A stretch of DNA of 64,000 nucleotides. Source: an uncultured Collinsella sp. Its GTDB lineage: Bacteria; Actinomycetota; Coriobacteriia; Coriobacteriales; Coriobacteriaceae. The notes below the pieces were generated by a model. It saw only the letters and a program-made list of their open reading frames with translations. It searched no databases and was not told the DNA's origin. This document shows, in pieces, positions 33,124-41,439 of the stretch (the first letter of the stretch is position 1; every line of letters starts with the position of its first letter). The stretch lies in assembly GCA_900556415.1 (NCBI GenBank), contig USOU01000003.1, forward strand, positions 74,274 to 138,273, written 5' to 3'. The position numbers were made by a program, and so were the translations under genes.

Positions 33124-34602
33124 TTAAAAGAGCGAATTCTCAATTAGATCAATAATCGTGTCGTCTTCCGTGCGGTTTTCATCGATTTTTGCGGACATGT
33201 CGCATTCCCATGGCCCATTGATTTCTTCAGCAAGGGCCCCGACGTGTTGCATGTCGTCGGGTTCGGGCACATCGTTGATACTCGGGTCATCAGCTTGCGG
33301 ATATTGGCTTGCAATTTCGCGCTTGGTGGCCTCTTCTTCTTTGCGCGCCTCCAGGATGCGGCGACCGTATTCGAAGTAGCGCCGCAAGACAAATTGACGA
33401 AGAGTTTCTTGCAGGATGGCGAAGTTATCCGGGAGTCGACCGGGCCAGATCTTCTCGCGAATGCGAATTGCTTCCATGACCCGCCTAAAAGCGGACTGCT
33501 TGAAAAACGAATGACGACTAACTGTGATAACGGCATATCCCATGTTTCGCAGCGTGTTTCGGCGCTCCTCGTCAATTGATTGCTGCTCGGGCTCGTCGTG
33601 GTAAAAGCCGTTGTATTCGATATCAGTCATCGAATTTTCGAGTAGCGCATCGAGGTAGAAAACCGTCCGTCGCGTTAGGGCGGCGTATCTTTTGGGGACT
33701 GGGATCGGATAATCCGTTTTGATAGCGCGTATGGCTAAGCCACCCATTGACTTGGGCATCGTCAGCATCATGACAAACGCCGTTTCGAGTGGGGAACGAC
33801 AACCATCGCGTACATAAGAAAGTGCCTTAAGGGCTTTATTGGATCCACGATACCCCGATGCCTCTGAAAAGAAGGCTCTGAGCTCTTCAACGCTGGTTAG
33901 GGCTGGGCGCTTGCGATATTGAGTTTCGTCGGACGTTTCAAGCGCGTAGGAGCCGCAGATTTCAAAGTAATACTCAACGAGCTCCCAAAGGTTGAGATCG
34001 GCTGTTGCTTCTAACGCGCACAGCTTGATATCGACGACGTAGACGTTCGGTTCGAGTTCTAGGTAGCTTTCTGCATCAAACGTATAGCGCGTGCAGTGGC
34101 AGATGCAACCCTTGCGGTGCCTATTTGCATTATTGGAAAACGTCAGCACATGGATGCTTTCAGAATTGACATTCTTTCTGTTGAGCCATGCTCGTGCCGC
34201 TTCCAGGTCGGACGTGGTCGGCGCAGACACCCTGATCTTTTCCATAGGTATGGGATCGGTCGCATAGCTTGCGAGCGAGTTGGCTGTTTGGTATACAGCG
34301 CGTGCCGTGGTATGTGACAGAACGATTCCCATACGCGCATGATGGCATAGCGAACGCCACATACGCCCGAAACTTCGGGCAACGGTATTGGAGCGTGGCT
34401 TATCTTCTGTGAACGGTGGGTATTTGAGCTGTCGTATTGGGGGGGGCAGCTTCGGCTGGGGAGGTTTCTGCCAGCTGCGCCTTTTTTGGTGAACTTTAGT
34501 TGCGGATTCGTAGCTTCTAAGCGTTTTTGCCGACCGCCCAGATACCCCACCAACATAATTTGAGTTATTCGGCCTTAACCTATACGAATAGTGCGAACGC
34601 AT
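33124..34602 (-). CDS. Putative DUF559-like nuclease/AbiEi-related protein
   Basis: A 492-aa protein. The middle has the pattern ELVEYYFEICGSYALE, RPALTSVEELRAFF, KALSYVRDGCRSPLETAFVMMLTMPKSMGGL. It is followed by a Vsr/DUF559-like PD-(D/E)XK candidate: DIEYNGFYHD, then ERRNTLRNMGYAVITVSRHSFF. The same layout occurs in the paralogue at 42815-43864. Such proteins are common and multicopy in Coriobacteria and resemble AbiE-type or toxin-antitoxin partners; a role in defence is inference. The 120-residue N-terminus is basic and unfamiliar. Base composition is visibly AT-richer than neighbours, and the gene lies between near-identical direct repeats, which suggests acquisition as a cassette. The true start is uncertain. 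Confidence 0.6.
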   Translation of the reverse strand: MRSHYSYRLRPNNSNYVGGVSGRSAKTLRSYESATKVHQKRRSWQKPPQPKLPPPIRQLKYPPFTEDKPRSNTVARSFGRMWRSLCHHARMGIVLSHTTARAVYQTANSLASYATDPIPMEKIRVSAPTTSDLEAARAWLNRKNVNSESIHVLTFSNNANRHRKGCICHCTRYTFDAESYLELEPNVYVVDIKLCALEATADLNLWELVEYYFEICGSYALETSDETQYRKRPALTSVEELRAFFSEASGYRGSNKALKALSYVRDGCRSPLETAFVMMLTMPKSMGGLAIRAIKTDYPIPVPKRYAALTRRTVFYLDALLENSMTDIEYNGFYHDEPEQQSIDEERRNTLRNMGYAVITVSRHSFFKQSAFRRVMEAIRIREKIWPGRLPDNFAILQETLRQFVLRRYFEYGRRILEARKEEEATKREIASQYPQADDPSINDVPEPDDMQHVGALAEEINGPWECDMSAKIDENRTEDDTIIDLIENSLF

Positions 34603-34708
34603 GCGTCCTATTCGAATTAATTCAGGTAGATTAATGGGACTTGGTTGCGAAATTAAGGCGACTACAGCGCTCGATTGCGGTTCAATGGGCCTTGACTAGT
34701 GGCTCAGC

Positions 34709-34738
34709 TGGCCGAACAACTCGAATAATGTAGGTGGG
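34709..34738. repeat. Direct repeat, copy 2
   Basis: TGGCCGAACAACTCGAATAA then TGTAGGTGG, the second flank of the nuclease-like cassette. Confidence 0.7.
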
Positions 34739-34784
34739 GCAACCTGTCGACTGTGTGAAGCATGCATATTTGCTCGTTTTGATG

Positions 34785-34822
34785 AAACCTAGGGAGCAGC
34801 CATAAGGCTGCGCCCTAGGTTA
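34785..34822 (-). terminator. Hairpin after the exonuclease gene
   Basis: AACCTAGGG and GCAGCC arms pair with GGCTGC and CCCTAGGTT around a short loop. Likely terminator of the minus-strand gene ending at 34887. Confidence 0.55.
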
Positions 34823-34886
34823 CTGCGTGCCGGTGCGCCCAGACGGATTGCGCTGTGCCTGGCAGGCGCTCCCGCAGATGGATCGG

Positions 34887-35855
34887 TTATTTCGCGAACA
34901 GGTTCTTGAGGTTGAACTCGGCCTGCACCGTGCGGAGCATGAGGTCGGTGTCGTCCAGGCCCAGGTGCTGCTCGTTGGCGTCGGCGGCGAGGGTGCCGCG
35001 TCGGCGGGCCCAGTTTTCGAGCGCGGCGGGCGCGGACTCGCGGGGGAGCGAGCGCACGTCGGCGTCCAGGCTGCGGCAGATCTGGCGCGAGTCGATGACG
35101 ATGATCTTGCCGGCACGGCGCGCTTCGGCGTAGCCGTCCAGGTGGATCTTGAACCAGCTGTCCTCAAAGGCGGCGTTGTGCGCCATGTACGGATACTTCT
35201 TCATGAGCTTGAGCAGCTGCTTCTGCAGCTCCTTATCCTCGCGGAAGGGCTTTTTGCCGTCGATGTCGTCCCAGGTGATGTGGTGGATATTCGACAGCGG
35301 CACGTCCTCGCCGCGATAGATATCGGGCAGACCGCAGTAGTGCGCCTCGGCGTCGTGCGGGACGGCGTCGCTGGTGAGTTCCATGATCTCCCAGCCCACG
35401 TTGATGATATAGCCGCGCTCAGGCGCACGCCCGGTGGTCTCGATGTCGATGCCCAGCACGGTGCCCTGGATGGGCTTGCGGGCGTAGGCCACGCCGAGTG
35501 CGTCGCGGTCGCCGCGGATCTCGCGCATGACCGATGCGGCGGTACGCTTTTGCATCTTGCCGATGGCCGCGCAGGTGTCGGCATCGGACAGACCACGCGA
35601 AAGCGTCGCGGGCGTCACGTTGCGCAGGCGCGCCTCGCCGATCTGGTCGCACAGGTCGCGGTTGCGGTCGGCCAGGTCGCGCACGGTGGCAAAGTCGAAG
35701 CCGGGGTCGCCCTCGGCGGTAAAGTACTCGGTCTCAAGCACCTTGAGGGCCTCTTCGCCCTTCTGGCGCTCGGATTCCATGGCGCCGTGGTCGCCATAGA
35801 TAAACATGGGGATAAACGGCTGGCGCTCGTATTCGAGTGCTTGCGATACGTTCAT
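34887..35855 (-). CDS. DEDD-type exonuclease domain protein
   Basis: A 322-aa protein. The C-terminal half is an RNase T/DnaQ-like 3'-5' exonuclease: GIDIETTG (Asp137, Glu139), the HNAAFEDSWF motif II, and a late GLDDTDLM motif with nearby His. The first ~125 residues are a helical region (ALEYERQPF, ATVRDLADRNRDL, MQKRTAASVMREIRGDRDA) not found in minimal exonucleases. ATG 35855 has AAGGAG at ideal spacing, so the longer frame from 35933 is unnecessary. Expected role: trimming of DNA or RNA 3' ends; the substrate is unknown. Divergent from the metal exporter gene. Confidence 0.82.
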   Translation of the reverse strand: MNVSQALEYERQPFIPMFIYGDHGAMESERQKGEEALKVLETEYFTAEGDPGFDFATVRDLADRNRDLCDQIGEARLRNVTPATLSRGLSDADTCAAIGKMQKRTAASVMREIRGDRDALGVAYARKPIQGTVLGIDIETTGRAPERGYIINVGWEIMELTSDAVPHDAEAHYCGLPDIYRGEDVPLSNIHHITWDDIDGKKPFREDKELQKQLLKLMKKYPYMAHNAAFEDSWFKIHLDGYAEARRAGKIIVIDSRQICRSLDADVRSLPRESAPAALENWARRRGTLAADANEQHLGLDDTDLMLRTVQAEFNLKNLFAK

Positions 35856-35915
35856 ATGCTGCTCCTTGGACGGGCCGCGTCGTGCGGCTCGGATTTGTCG
35901 AGTTATGGCGAGATG

Positions 35916-35937
35916 ATAGTTTACCATGGGCAACTAT
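35916..35937. promoter_or_regulatory. Candidate metalloregulator site upstream of the exporter
   Basis: ATAGTT/AACTAT arms around TACCATGGGC. The stretch CATGGGCAACTATTG matches CATGGGCAACTTTTG upstream of the broken DtxR-like gene (29289). Confidence 0.4.
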
Positions 35938-36026
35938 TGGCATCGCGCCTGGGACAACTACAATACCCTAGTTGACCGCTAGGACTTTTACAATGCTGCC
36001 GAAAGACACGAAAGGTTCCATCCGTC

Positions 36027-37115
36027 ATGGATTTGATGATTGATATTCTGCTCGACGCCGGCAAGGACACGTTGTCGCTGGTGCCGTTTTTGTTGGTGAC
36101 GTATTTAGCTCTTGAAACCCTTGAGCACGTTGCAGGCGACCGCGTTAACGGGGCCATCAAGCGCGCCGGCGCCGCGGGCCCCGTGGTTGGCTCGCTGCTG
36201 GGCATGGTGCCGCAGTGCGGATTTTCGGCCATGGCGGCAACGCTGTACGCCGGCCGTGTCGTGACGCTGGGCACGCTGGTCGCCGTGTTCCTCTCGACCT
36301 CCGACGAGATGTTGCCGCTGTTGCTCGCCGAGCAAGTTCCCGTGCAGACCATGGCGATGCTGCTCGCCTCGAAGGCGCTGATCGCTCTGGTCACGGGCTT
36401 TATCGTGGATGCGGCTATCCGCGGCCTTCGTCGGAATGTCCGCGCGCATGCGGCGATTCGCCGTACCGTGCTGGGGACCGCTGCCAATCCGGCTCATGTG
36501 AACTGCGCGCACGACGACCATACCGGGGGCGACATCATTGACGAAGTGGCCGAGGCGGGCGTAAGCGCCGATCACATCCACGAGCTGTGCGAGCGCGACC
36601 ATTGTGGTTGTGATGAAGATGAGGATGAGGACGATCACGGACATGGCCACGACCACGGACACGAGGGCGAGCATGAACACCATCATGACCACGGTCACTC
36701 CCACTCACACGAAGGTGCACCCGTCCTGTCGATTATCCGCAGCGCCATTTCGCACACCGTGCAGGTATCGGTATTCATTTTCCTGGTGACGCTGATACTG
36801 GTCGCTGTGCTCGAGACTTTTGGCGAGTCCGCAATCGAGCAGTTCCTGCGCGGCAACGAAACGCTCGCTGTCCTGGGTTCGGCGCTTGTCGGGCTGATTC
36901 CCAATTGCTCGGCCAGCGTGGTCATCACGCAGCTGTACCTGGAGGGCGCGCTACAGCTTGCGCCGATGCTCGCCGGCACGCTCATTTCCGCCGGCGTGGG
37001 CTACCTGGTCCTGTTCCGCACCAACCGCAGCGCTCGCGAAAACGCCGTGTTCCTGGTCATGATGTACGTCATCGGCGCCGGCTGGGGCCTCATCCTATCC
37101 GCCTTCGGCCTCTAA
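36027..37115 (+). CDS. Putative 10TM heavy-metal exporter (ArsP_2 type)
   Basis: A 362-aa membrane protein matching the ArsP_2 / putative 10TM metal exporter family. Two similar hydrophobic halves are each marked by a PxCG or PNCS turn (MVPQCGFSAMA at ~60, LIPNCSASVVI in the second half). Between them is a large cytoplasmic loop (~150-235) rich in His, Asp and Glu, with many HGH/HDH repeats and several Cys, which is clearly metal-binding. The family has been linked to manganese or arsenic export, and the metal here is not provable. AAAGG is 12 nt before ATG. A shared sequence with the DtxR-like promoter hints at manganese or iron control. Confidence 0.82.
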   Translation: MDLMIDILLDAGKDTLSLVPFLLVTYLALETLEHVAGDRVNGAIKRAGAAGPVVGSLLGMVPQCGFSAMAATLYAGRVVTLGTLVAVFLSTSDEMLPLLLAEQVPVQTMAMLLASKALIALVTGFIVDAAIRGLRRNVRAHAAIRRTVLGTAANPAHVNCAHDDHTGGDIIDEVAEAGVSADHIHELCERDHCGCDEDEDEDDHGHGHDHGHEGEHEHHHDHGHSHSHEGAPVLSIIRSAISHTVQVSVFIFLVTLILVAVLETFGESAIEQFLRGNETLAVLGSALVGLIPNCSASVVITQLYLEGALQLAPMLAGTLISAGVGYLVLFRTNRSARENAVFLVMMYVIGAGWGLILSAFGL

Positions 37116-37126
37116 GTAGGGCTAAC

Positions 37127-37201
37127 AAAACGGGCTTCAAAATAGCCATGTTCGGCGCCTGCACAATGCGGCGACGCATGGCATTTTGAAGCCCGTTTTT
37201 T
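37127..37201 (+). terminator. Terminator of the metal exporter gene
   Basis: Perfect 17-nt arms AAAACGGGCTTCAAAAT/ATTTTGAAGCCCGTTTT with an inner GCCATG/CATGGC stem and a T-run. Confidence 0.8.
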
Positions 37202-37240
37202 GCTGAGCCATGGATCCTGAGCGCTCACACCGGTCAGAAC

Positions 37241-37280
37241 AAAAAGGCAGATTTCCGGGTATATCCCAAAAATCTGCCTT
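37241..37280 (-). terminator. Terminator of the YaiI-like gene
   Basis: AAGGCAGATTT/AAATCTGCCTT stem with a U-run on the minus strand, immediately after the stop at 37283. Confidence 0.8.
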
Positions 37281-37282
37281 GG

Positions 37283-37765
37283 TTAGCGCAGCAGCTCGGT
37301 GAGGTTGCGCTTAAAGCGCGCGCGGTCTTCGCTGGTGAAGGCTGCCGGTCCGCGGGTGCGACCGCCGGCGCGACGTACCTTCTTTTCCTCGTGACGAATA
37401 AACAGCTGCATGTCGAGGGTTGTCTTGTCGTACACACGCCCGCGCACGCCGATTGCGGCGGCATCGCGGCCGAGCACCATGCTCGCCAGGCCAATATCCT
37501 GCGTCACGACCACGTCGCCCGCCTGCAGGCGTTCGACAATGGCAAAGTCGGCACTATCGGCACCCACGCTCACATCGAGCGTGGTGACCCAAAAGCCGCG
37601 GCGCGCGTGCTCGGCATCGCGCGGGTCGTCGCGGCGAATGTGGCGTTCCAGGTTTTGCGTGCTGTTGCCGGCAATCACCACGGCAACGCCTGCCCGCCGC
37701 GCACAGTCAATCGACTCGCGCGTAACCGGGCAGGCGTCAGCATCAATAAAGAGCGTTCGTGGCAT
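37283..37765 (-). CDS. YaiI/YqxD family protein (DUF188)
   Basis: A 160-aa DUF188 protein with the PIN-like opening LFIDADACPVTRE, AGNSTQN, VSVGADSADFAIVERLQAGDVVVTQDIGLASMVL and the basic end RFKRNLTELL. The acidic residues DADAC, D-x-x-D and TQDIGLA suggest a PIN-like nuclease fold, but no activity is established for the family. Length is normal. It directly follows the HdeD-like gene: the stop of that gene is adjacent to this start, so the two are co-transcribed. Confidence 0.9.
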   Translation of the reverse strand: MPRTLFIDADACPVTRESIDCARRAGVAVVIAGNSTQNLERHIRRDDPRDAEHARRGFWVTTLDVSVGADSADFAIVERLQAGDVVVTQDIGLASMVLGRDAAAIGVRGRVYDKTTLDMQLFIRHEEKKVRRAGGRTRGPAAFTSEDRARFKRNLTELLR

Positions 37766-38368
37766 CTAGTGCACCAGTTTGCCAAACTGAATGGCGCGGA
37801 CAATGAGCGTCACGCCAAACACCAGGAGCGCGGCGCCGCTAAAGATGACGAGCATCTTTGCCGACCACAGCGGATAGATAAACACGAACATGCCGGCGAT
37901 GATGGAGAGCGCGCCGCTCAGGATGGCGAGAGCGCGGTTAGACGAAAGCTCGGACTCCAGAATTGACATGACGCCTTCGACGATCCAGCCAAAGCCAGCC
38001 ACGACCACCACGAGTGTGGTGAGCGTCGCGGTCGAGAAGGCCTGATTGCGCAGGATTATGACGCCGCCCAGAATAATGAGCAGGTTAGAGATGATGCTCG
38101 TCACGCGCCAGCCGGCGGGCAACAGCGGCTCAAAAATGGCGGTGAACAGCCTAATGGCTGCCGTGATTATAAAGTAGAAGCCCAGGACAGTTGTCAGGAA
38201 GACGAGGGACTTGAAGGGCGCAAACAGCAGCGCGATGCCGGCGATGAGCGCGATGACACCCGTGATGGCGTAGATCCAGCGCACGGCCTTGATTGCCTTG
38301 CCTGCCATGCTTTTCTCGTCAAATCCAAACAGGTTCGACTGCTGGTCATCGTTCTTAAAGATGCCCAT
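37766..38368 (-). CDS. HdeD/DUF308 family membrane protein
   Basis: A 200-aa protein with six hydrophobic helices arranged as three similar pairs, typical of the HdeD (DUF308) family: AITGVIALIAGIALLF, FLTTVLGFYFIITAAIRLF, NLLIILGGVIILR, LAILSGALSIIAGMFVFIYP, and VIFSGAALLVFGVTLIVRA. In enterobacteria HdeD is linked to acid resistance; elsewhere the function is unknown. ATG 38368 has AAAGGAGA upstream and is preferred to 38401. The 262-bp gap upstream to the nitroreductase gene holds a small CCCCGC/GCGGGG-type hairpin and promoter-like DNA. Confidence 0.85.
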   Translation of the reverse strand: MGIFKNDDQQSNLFGFDEKSMAGKAIKAVRWIYAITGVIALIAGIALLFAPFKSLVFLTTVLGFYFIITAAIRLFTAIFEPLLPAGWRVTSIISNLLIILGGVIILRNQAFSTATLTTLVVVVAGFGWIVEGVMSILESELSSNRALAILSGALSIIAGMFVFIYPLWSAKMLVIFSGAALLVFGVTLIVRAIQFGKLVH

Positions 38369-38630
38369 AATGTCTCCTTTCCGTGTGGCGTTTGCCGTCA
38401 TTGTCGTTTTTGCGGCGTATGCCGCAGTTGCTGCAACAAGTATCGCCCAAGGGCGCCGGTGCGTGGGGCGGGGAGGGCGAATTGCCGCCCCTTCTTCCCG
38501 AATCGTTACTTTTGTCCCCGCTTTGGCGGGGGAGTATTCAACAGCTGTGGAACATTAAGCCGTTGAGTGTAATTGCATACGTTTTGGGTTAGATTCTCCT
38601 AAGAACAATTGCCTTTTATTGGGGGTCCCT

Positions 38631-39302
38631 ATGAACGAAGCTGTTCCCGCGGCGCCGGTAAGCGCGGAGTCGATGGCAAAGCAGGGTTGCGAAAAGCTTG
38701 GCTTGGACGCGTTTGATGCGCTGGTCCGCCGCGCCCGCACATGCCGCCGTTTTGATGAGTCCATGCGCGTGCCACGCGAGTTTTTGCTCGAGTTGGCAGA
38801 ACTGGCGCACCTGACCCCGTGTGGTGCCAATGCTCAGCGCCTGCGTTTTCATGTGGTGAGCGGTGCCGAGGACTGCGCGCGCGTGTTTGACGAGCTTGCA
38901 TGGGCCGGCGCGCTTAAGGATTGGCCGGGTCCTGCCGAGGGCGAGCGCCCGACCGGCTACATCGCGATTCTGGCCGAGCGCGCCGTTCCGGGCAAGCCTG
39001 CCGCTCCCATTACCGAGGTCGACACGGGCATTGCCGCGCAGACGATGATGCTCGCCGCCCGCAGTGCCACGCCCGAGGTGGCAGCCTGCATGTTCAAGGC
39101 CTTTACGCCCCGCGCGATCGATGCCATGGGGCTCGATAACGACAAGTATGAGCTCAAGCTGATCATGGCGTTTGGCGTTCCGGCTGAGACGCAGGTGATC
39201 GATGCAATCGATTCCAACCCCGACGGCTCAATTAATTACTGGCGTGACGAGGCACAGGTGCACCACGTACCCAAGCGTCCGCTTGCCGACGTGCTGGTGT
39301 AG
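38631..39302 (+). CDS. Nitroreductase family protein
   Basis: A 223-aa FMN-dependent nitroreductase-fold protein. RRARTCRRFDESMRVPREFLLELAELAHLTPCGANAQRLRFHVVS is the typical opening, with the Arg pair and P-C-G-A-N-A-Q-x-x FMN contacts. It then has AERAVPGKPAAPITEVDTGIAAQTMMLAA and a GLDND segment with ELKLIMAFGVPAE. Members reduce nitro groups, quinones or flavins using NAD(P)H. The ribosome site is weak, and the start could also be TTG at 38619. It appears to be a single gene, followed by a REP-like hairpin. Confidence 0.88.
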   Translation: MNEAVPAAPVSAESMAKQGCEKLGLDAFDALVRRARTCRRFDESMRVPREFLLELAELAHLTPCGANAQRLRFHVVSGAEDCARVFDELAWAGALKDWPGPAEGERPTGYIAILAERAVPGKPAAPITEVDTGIAAQTMMLAARSATPEVAACMFKAFTPRAIDAMGLDNDKYELKLIMAFGVPAETQVIDAIDSNPDGSINYWRDEAQVHHVPKRPLADVLV

Positions 39303-39334
39303 TTGAACGTATCCGCGGCGTGATCCGGCGGTAA

Positions 39335-39369
39335 ACCACCACAAAGGTGCCTGTCCCCTTTGTGGTGGT
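39335..39369. repeat. REP-like hairpin before the phosphatase pair
   Basis: Perfect 13-nt arms ACCACCACAAAGG/CCTTTGTGGTGGT with loop TGCCTGTCC. The phrase GTGCCTGTCCCC resembles REP sequences that accompany RAYT transposases. It ends just before the next gene's ribosome site. Confidence 0.5.
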
Positions 39370-39384
39370 ACGAGGGGAGGGCGT

Positions 39385-39927
39385 GTGGCAGATCTGTATT
39401 TGGTGCGGCATGGGCAGACTAAGCTCAATGTGCAGAACATTTTGCAGGGCTGGCACGATTCGCCGCTTACGGAGCGCGGGTGCGAGCAGGCGCTGGCGAC
39501 GCGTGCGGCGTTTGCGGCGCGCGGCGTGGCCTTTGATCATGTGTATTCCTCGCCGTTGGGTCGGGCGCGGCGGACGGCCGAGCTTATCGTTGGCGAGGGC
39601 CGTTCCATTGAGCTGGTCGACGAGCTGCGCGAGTGGCATTTGGGCTCGCTGGAAGGTACATCAAATCGCAAGATGCCGCCGCAGCCCTGGGGTGATTATC
39701 CGGTGGCCTTTGGTGGCGAGTCGGAAGCGCAGCTCCGGGCGCGTATGGTCGCGGCGCTGTCCCGCATTATGGCCCGTCCGCAGCACAACTGCGTGTTGGC
39801 AGTCTCCCACGGATCTGCCTGCCAGGAGTTTCTTGAGTATGTGACTGGCGGGGGAGAGCAACCCGACAACGGTGCCGTGCTTCATTTTGGCTATTTCGAC
39901 GAGGCGTTTTCGCTCTTGGGTTGGTAA
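39385..39927 (+). CDS. Histidine phosphatase family protein
   Basis: A 180-aa phosphoglycerate-mutase-fold phosphatase. The catalytic motif LVRHGQT is near residue 6, YSSPLGRARRTAEL carries the second Arg, EWHLGSLEG the acid, and AVSHGSACQEFL the second His. It starts at GTG 39385 after GGGGAGGG. Likely removes phosphate from small molecules; real dPGM activity is less likely for its size. The next gene is a paralogue only 18 nt away, so the pair is a tandem duplication in one operon. Confidence 0.9.
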   Translation: MADLYLVRHGQTKLNVQNILQGWHDSPLTERGCEQALATRAAFAARGVAFDHVYSSPLGRARRTAELIVGEGRSIELVDELREWHLGSLEGTSNRKMPPQPWGDYPVAFGGESEAQLRARMVAALSRIMARPQHNCVLAVSHGSACQEFLEYVTGGGEQPDNGAVLHFGYFDEAFSLLGW

Positions 39928-39945
39928 CAAACGAAAGGAGCCCCC

Positions 39946-40581
39946 ATGAATAAAGACCTGTATCTGGTCCGTCATGGACAGACGATATTTAACCTCAAGC
40001 GCATTATTCAGGGCTGGAGCGACTCGCCGCTCACGCAGCTGGGTTGCGACCAGGCGGCGCGCGCCGGCATGTTTTTGCGTGCACGTGGCATTGAGCCCGA
40101 CCACGCCTACACTTCGACGCTGCATCGCACCGAGCAGACTATCGCCAACCTGTGGCCGGGCCTTGCCTACGGGCGCCTAGACGGTCTGCGCGAGTGGTTC
40201 TTTGGCGACTTTGAGGCCGAGCGCGTGATGCTGATGCCCGAGCGCCCGTGGCGCGATTTCTATCGCCAGTTTGGCGGCGAGGGTCAGATGCAGGTACGCG
40301 AGCGCATGGTGGCGACGTTGACCGATCTTATGCGACGCCCGGACCACGAGTGCGTGCTCGCGGTGAGCCACGGATCGGCCATCAAGGAGTTCATGGACCA
40401 TACCAAGGGCGCGGCGGCCGATGAACGCGATCGCGTTCCGGGCAACTGCTCGGTGCTGCACTTTGCGTTTGACAACGAATCCGATACGTTTGAGCTGGTC
40501 GAAGTCTTTACGCAGGAAGATTATGCGCGCGAACTGGGCCTAGAGCCGCTCGTCGCGGCGGCAGGTCCGCAGCGTGGATAA
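39946..40581 (+). CDS. Histidine phosphatase family protein (tandem paralogue)
   Basis: A 211-aa protein of the same fold as its upstream neighbour: LVRHGQTIFNLKRIIQGWSDSPLT, YTSTLHRTEQTI, EWFFGDFEAE and AVSHGSAIKEFMDH. The C-terminal tail (VFTQEDYARELGLEPLV) is longer. GAAAGGAG lies before ATG. Both have all catalytic residues, so both are probably active with different substrates. A good terminator follows. Confidence 0.9.
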   Translation: MNKDLYLVRHGQTIFNLKRIIQGWSDSPLTQLGCDQAARAGMFLRARGIEPDHAYTSTLHRTEQTIANLWPGLAYGRLDGLREWFFGDFEAERVMLMPERPWRDFYRQFGGEGQMQVRERMVATLTDLMRRPDHECVLAVSHGSAIKEFMDHTKGAAADERDRVPGNCSVLHFAFDNESDTFELVEVFTQEDYARELGLEPLVAAAGPQRG

Positions 40582-40624
40582 CGCTGGCGTTGCGGCGCGG
40601 TTTGCCGACATAATTGTTTGATGC

Positions 40625-40675
40625 GAAAGGGGCGGAGGTGCATGCGTTTGCTGCATCTCCGCCCCTTGTTTGTTT
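40625..40675 (+). terminator. Terminator of the phosphatase pair
   Basis: GGGGCGGAGGTGCA pairs with TGCATCTCCGCCCC (one G-T), followed by TTGTTTGTTT. Confidence 0.75.
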
Positions 40676-40710
40676 GGATGCTGGGTTTTCCCGCTTCGCG
40701 TTTGAGTCCG

Positions 40711-41400
40711 CTAGAATCGTGAGATCTGGTGAGTGAGCAGACCCGTCGGAACCTGCGGCGCGCCGCCGCTGACCTGCGCGGCGGGGAACAGCACGGCTAC
40801 AGCAAAGTTGAACGGCTCTTTGCCAGAGTAGGCGCCGGCGGCGCGGGCCTCGTCGGCCAGAATCTGCGATGCTCCAGCCAGTGCGGCGGCATAGGCGGAG
40901 TCACCGGCGAACACCGGGTCGGGCGCCTGATCGAGCATGGCGCGGATGGCGGCAACGGCGTCCTCGCGCTTGACCTCCCACACGCGATGCGTGACGCCCG
41001 CGGGATCGGTGACGGCGTAGAGCGATGCACCCTCTTTGGCAGCGCCCAGGATGATATCCATGACGGGCGACGCCTTGTAGGCGAGCGACACGGGGCGCGG
41101 CTGCACCTTGAGCTCGGCGATCGCGCGCGCGGCGGCGAGTGCGTCGACGCTCTCGGTGGCGGCCTCGTCGCTACCCGTCAGCACGTTAACCGGGCAGATC
41201 GCCACGACACCCGTTACGCGTCCCGGCTCTCCCGAGCACTCGTACACGTAGTATGCCGCGCCCGGATCCCTGACCATGAGTCCATCGGCAATCGCGCCGC
41301 GCAGGGCTTCGTTGTCACTCAGAATGCTGCCCATCGCGGGCAGCGCCTCGAGCACGCGGTCCTGAGCCGGGCGGATGCAGGGAAACGGAAGAGCTTTCAT
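40711..41400 (-). CDS. Short DUF1015-like protein
   Basis: A 229-aa protein that resembles the first half of DUF1015 proteins (COG4198, ~400 aa): LPFPCIRPAQDRVLEALPA at the start, AAYYVYECSG, SLAYKASPVMDIIL, LYAVTDPAGVTHRVWEV, then DPVFAGDSAYAAAL. The last segment takes the place of the conserved ADGHHRYEAAL, so the histidines are lost. The C-terminal half of the family is missing. DUF1015 genes often neighbour serC and serA, which lie 3-5 kb away here. A degenerate or specialised paralogue is likely. The function of the full-length family is itself not established. Confidence 0.6.
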   Translation of the reverse strand: MKALPFPCIRPAQDRVLEALPAMGSILSDNEALRGAIADGLMVRDPGAAYYVYECSGEPGRVTGVVAICPVNVLTGSDEAATESVDALAAARAIAELKVQPRPVSLAYKASPVMDIILGAAKEGASLYAVTDPAGVTHRVWEVKREDAVAAIRAMLDQAPDPVFAGDSAYAAALAGASQILADEARAAGAYSGKEPFNFAVAVLFPAAQVSGGAPQVPTGLLTHQISRF

Positions 41401-41439
41401 GGACGGTCCTAACGTGCGAGTCGGTTTGTTCGCGGCTTA

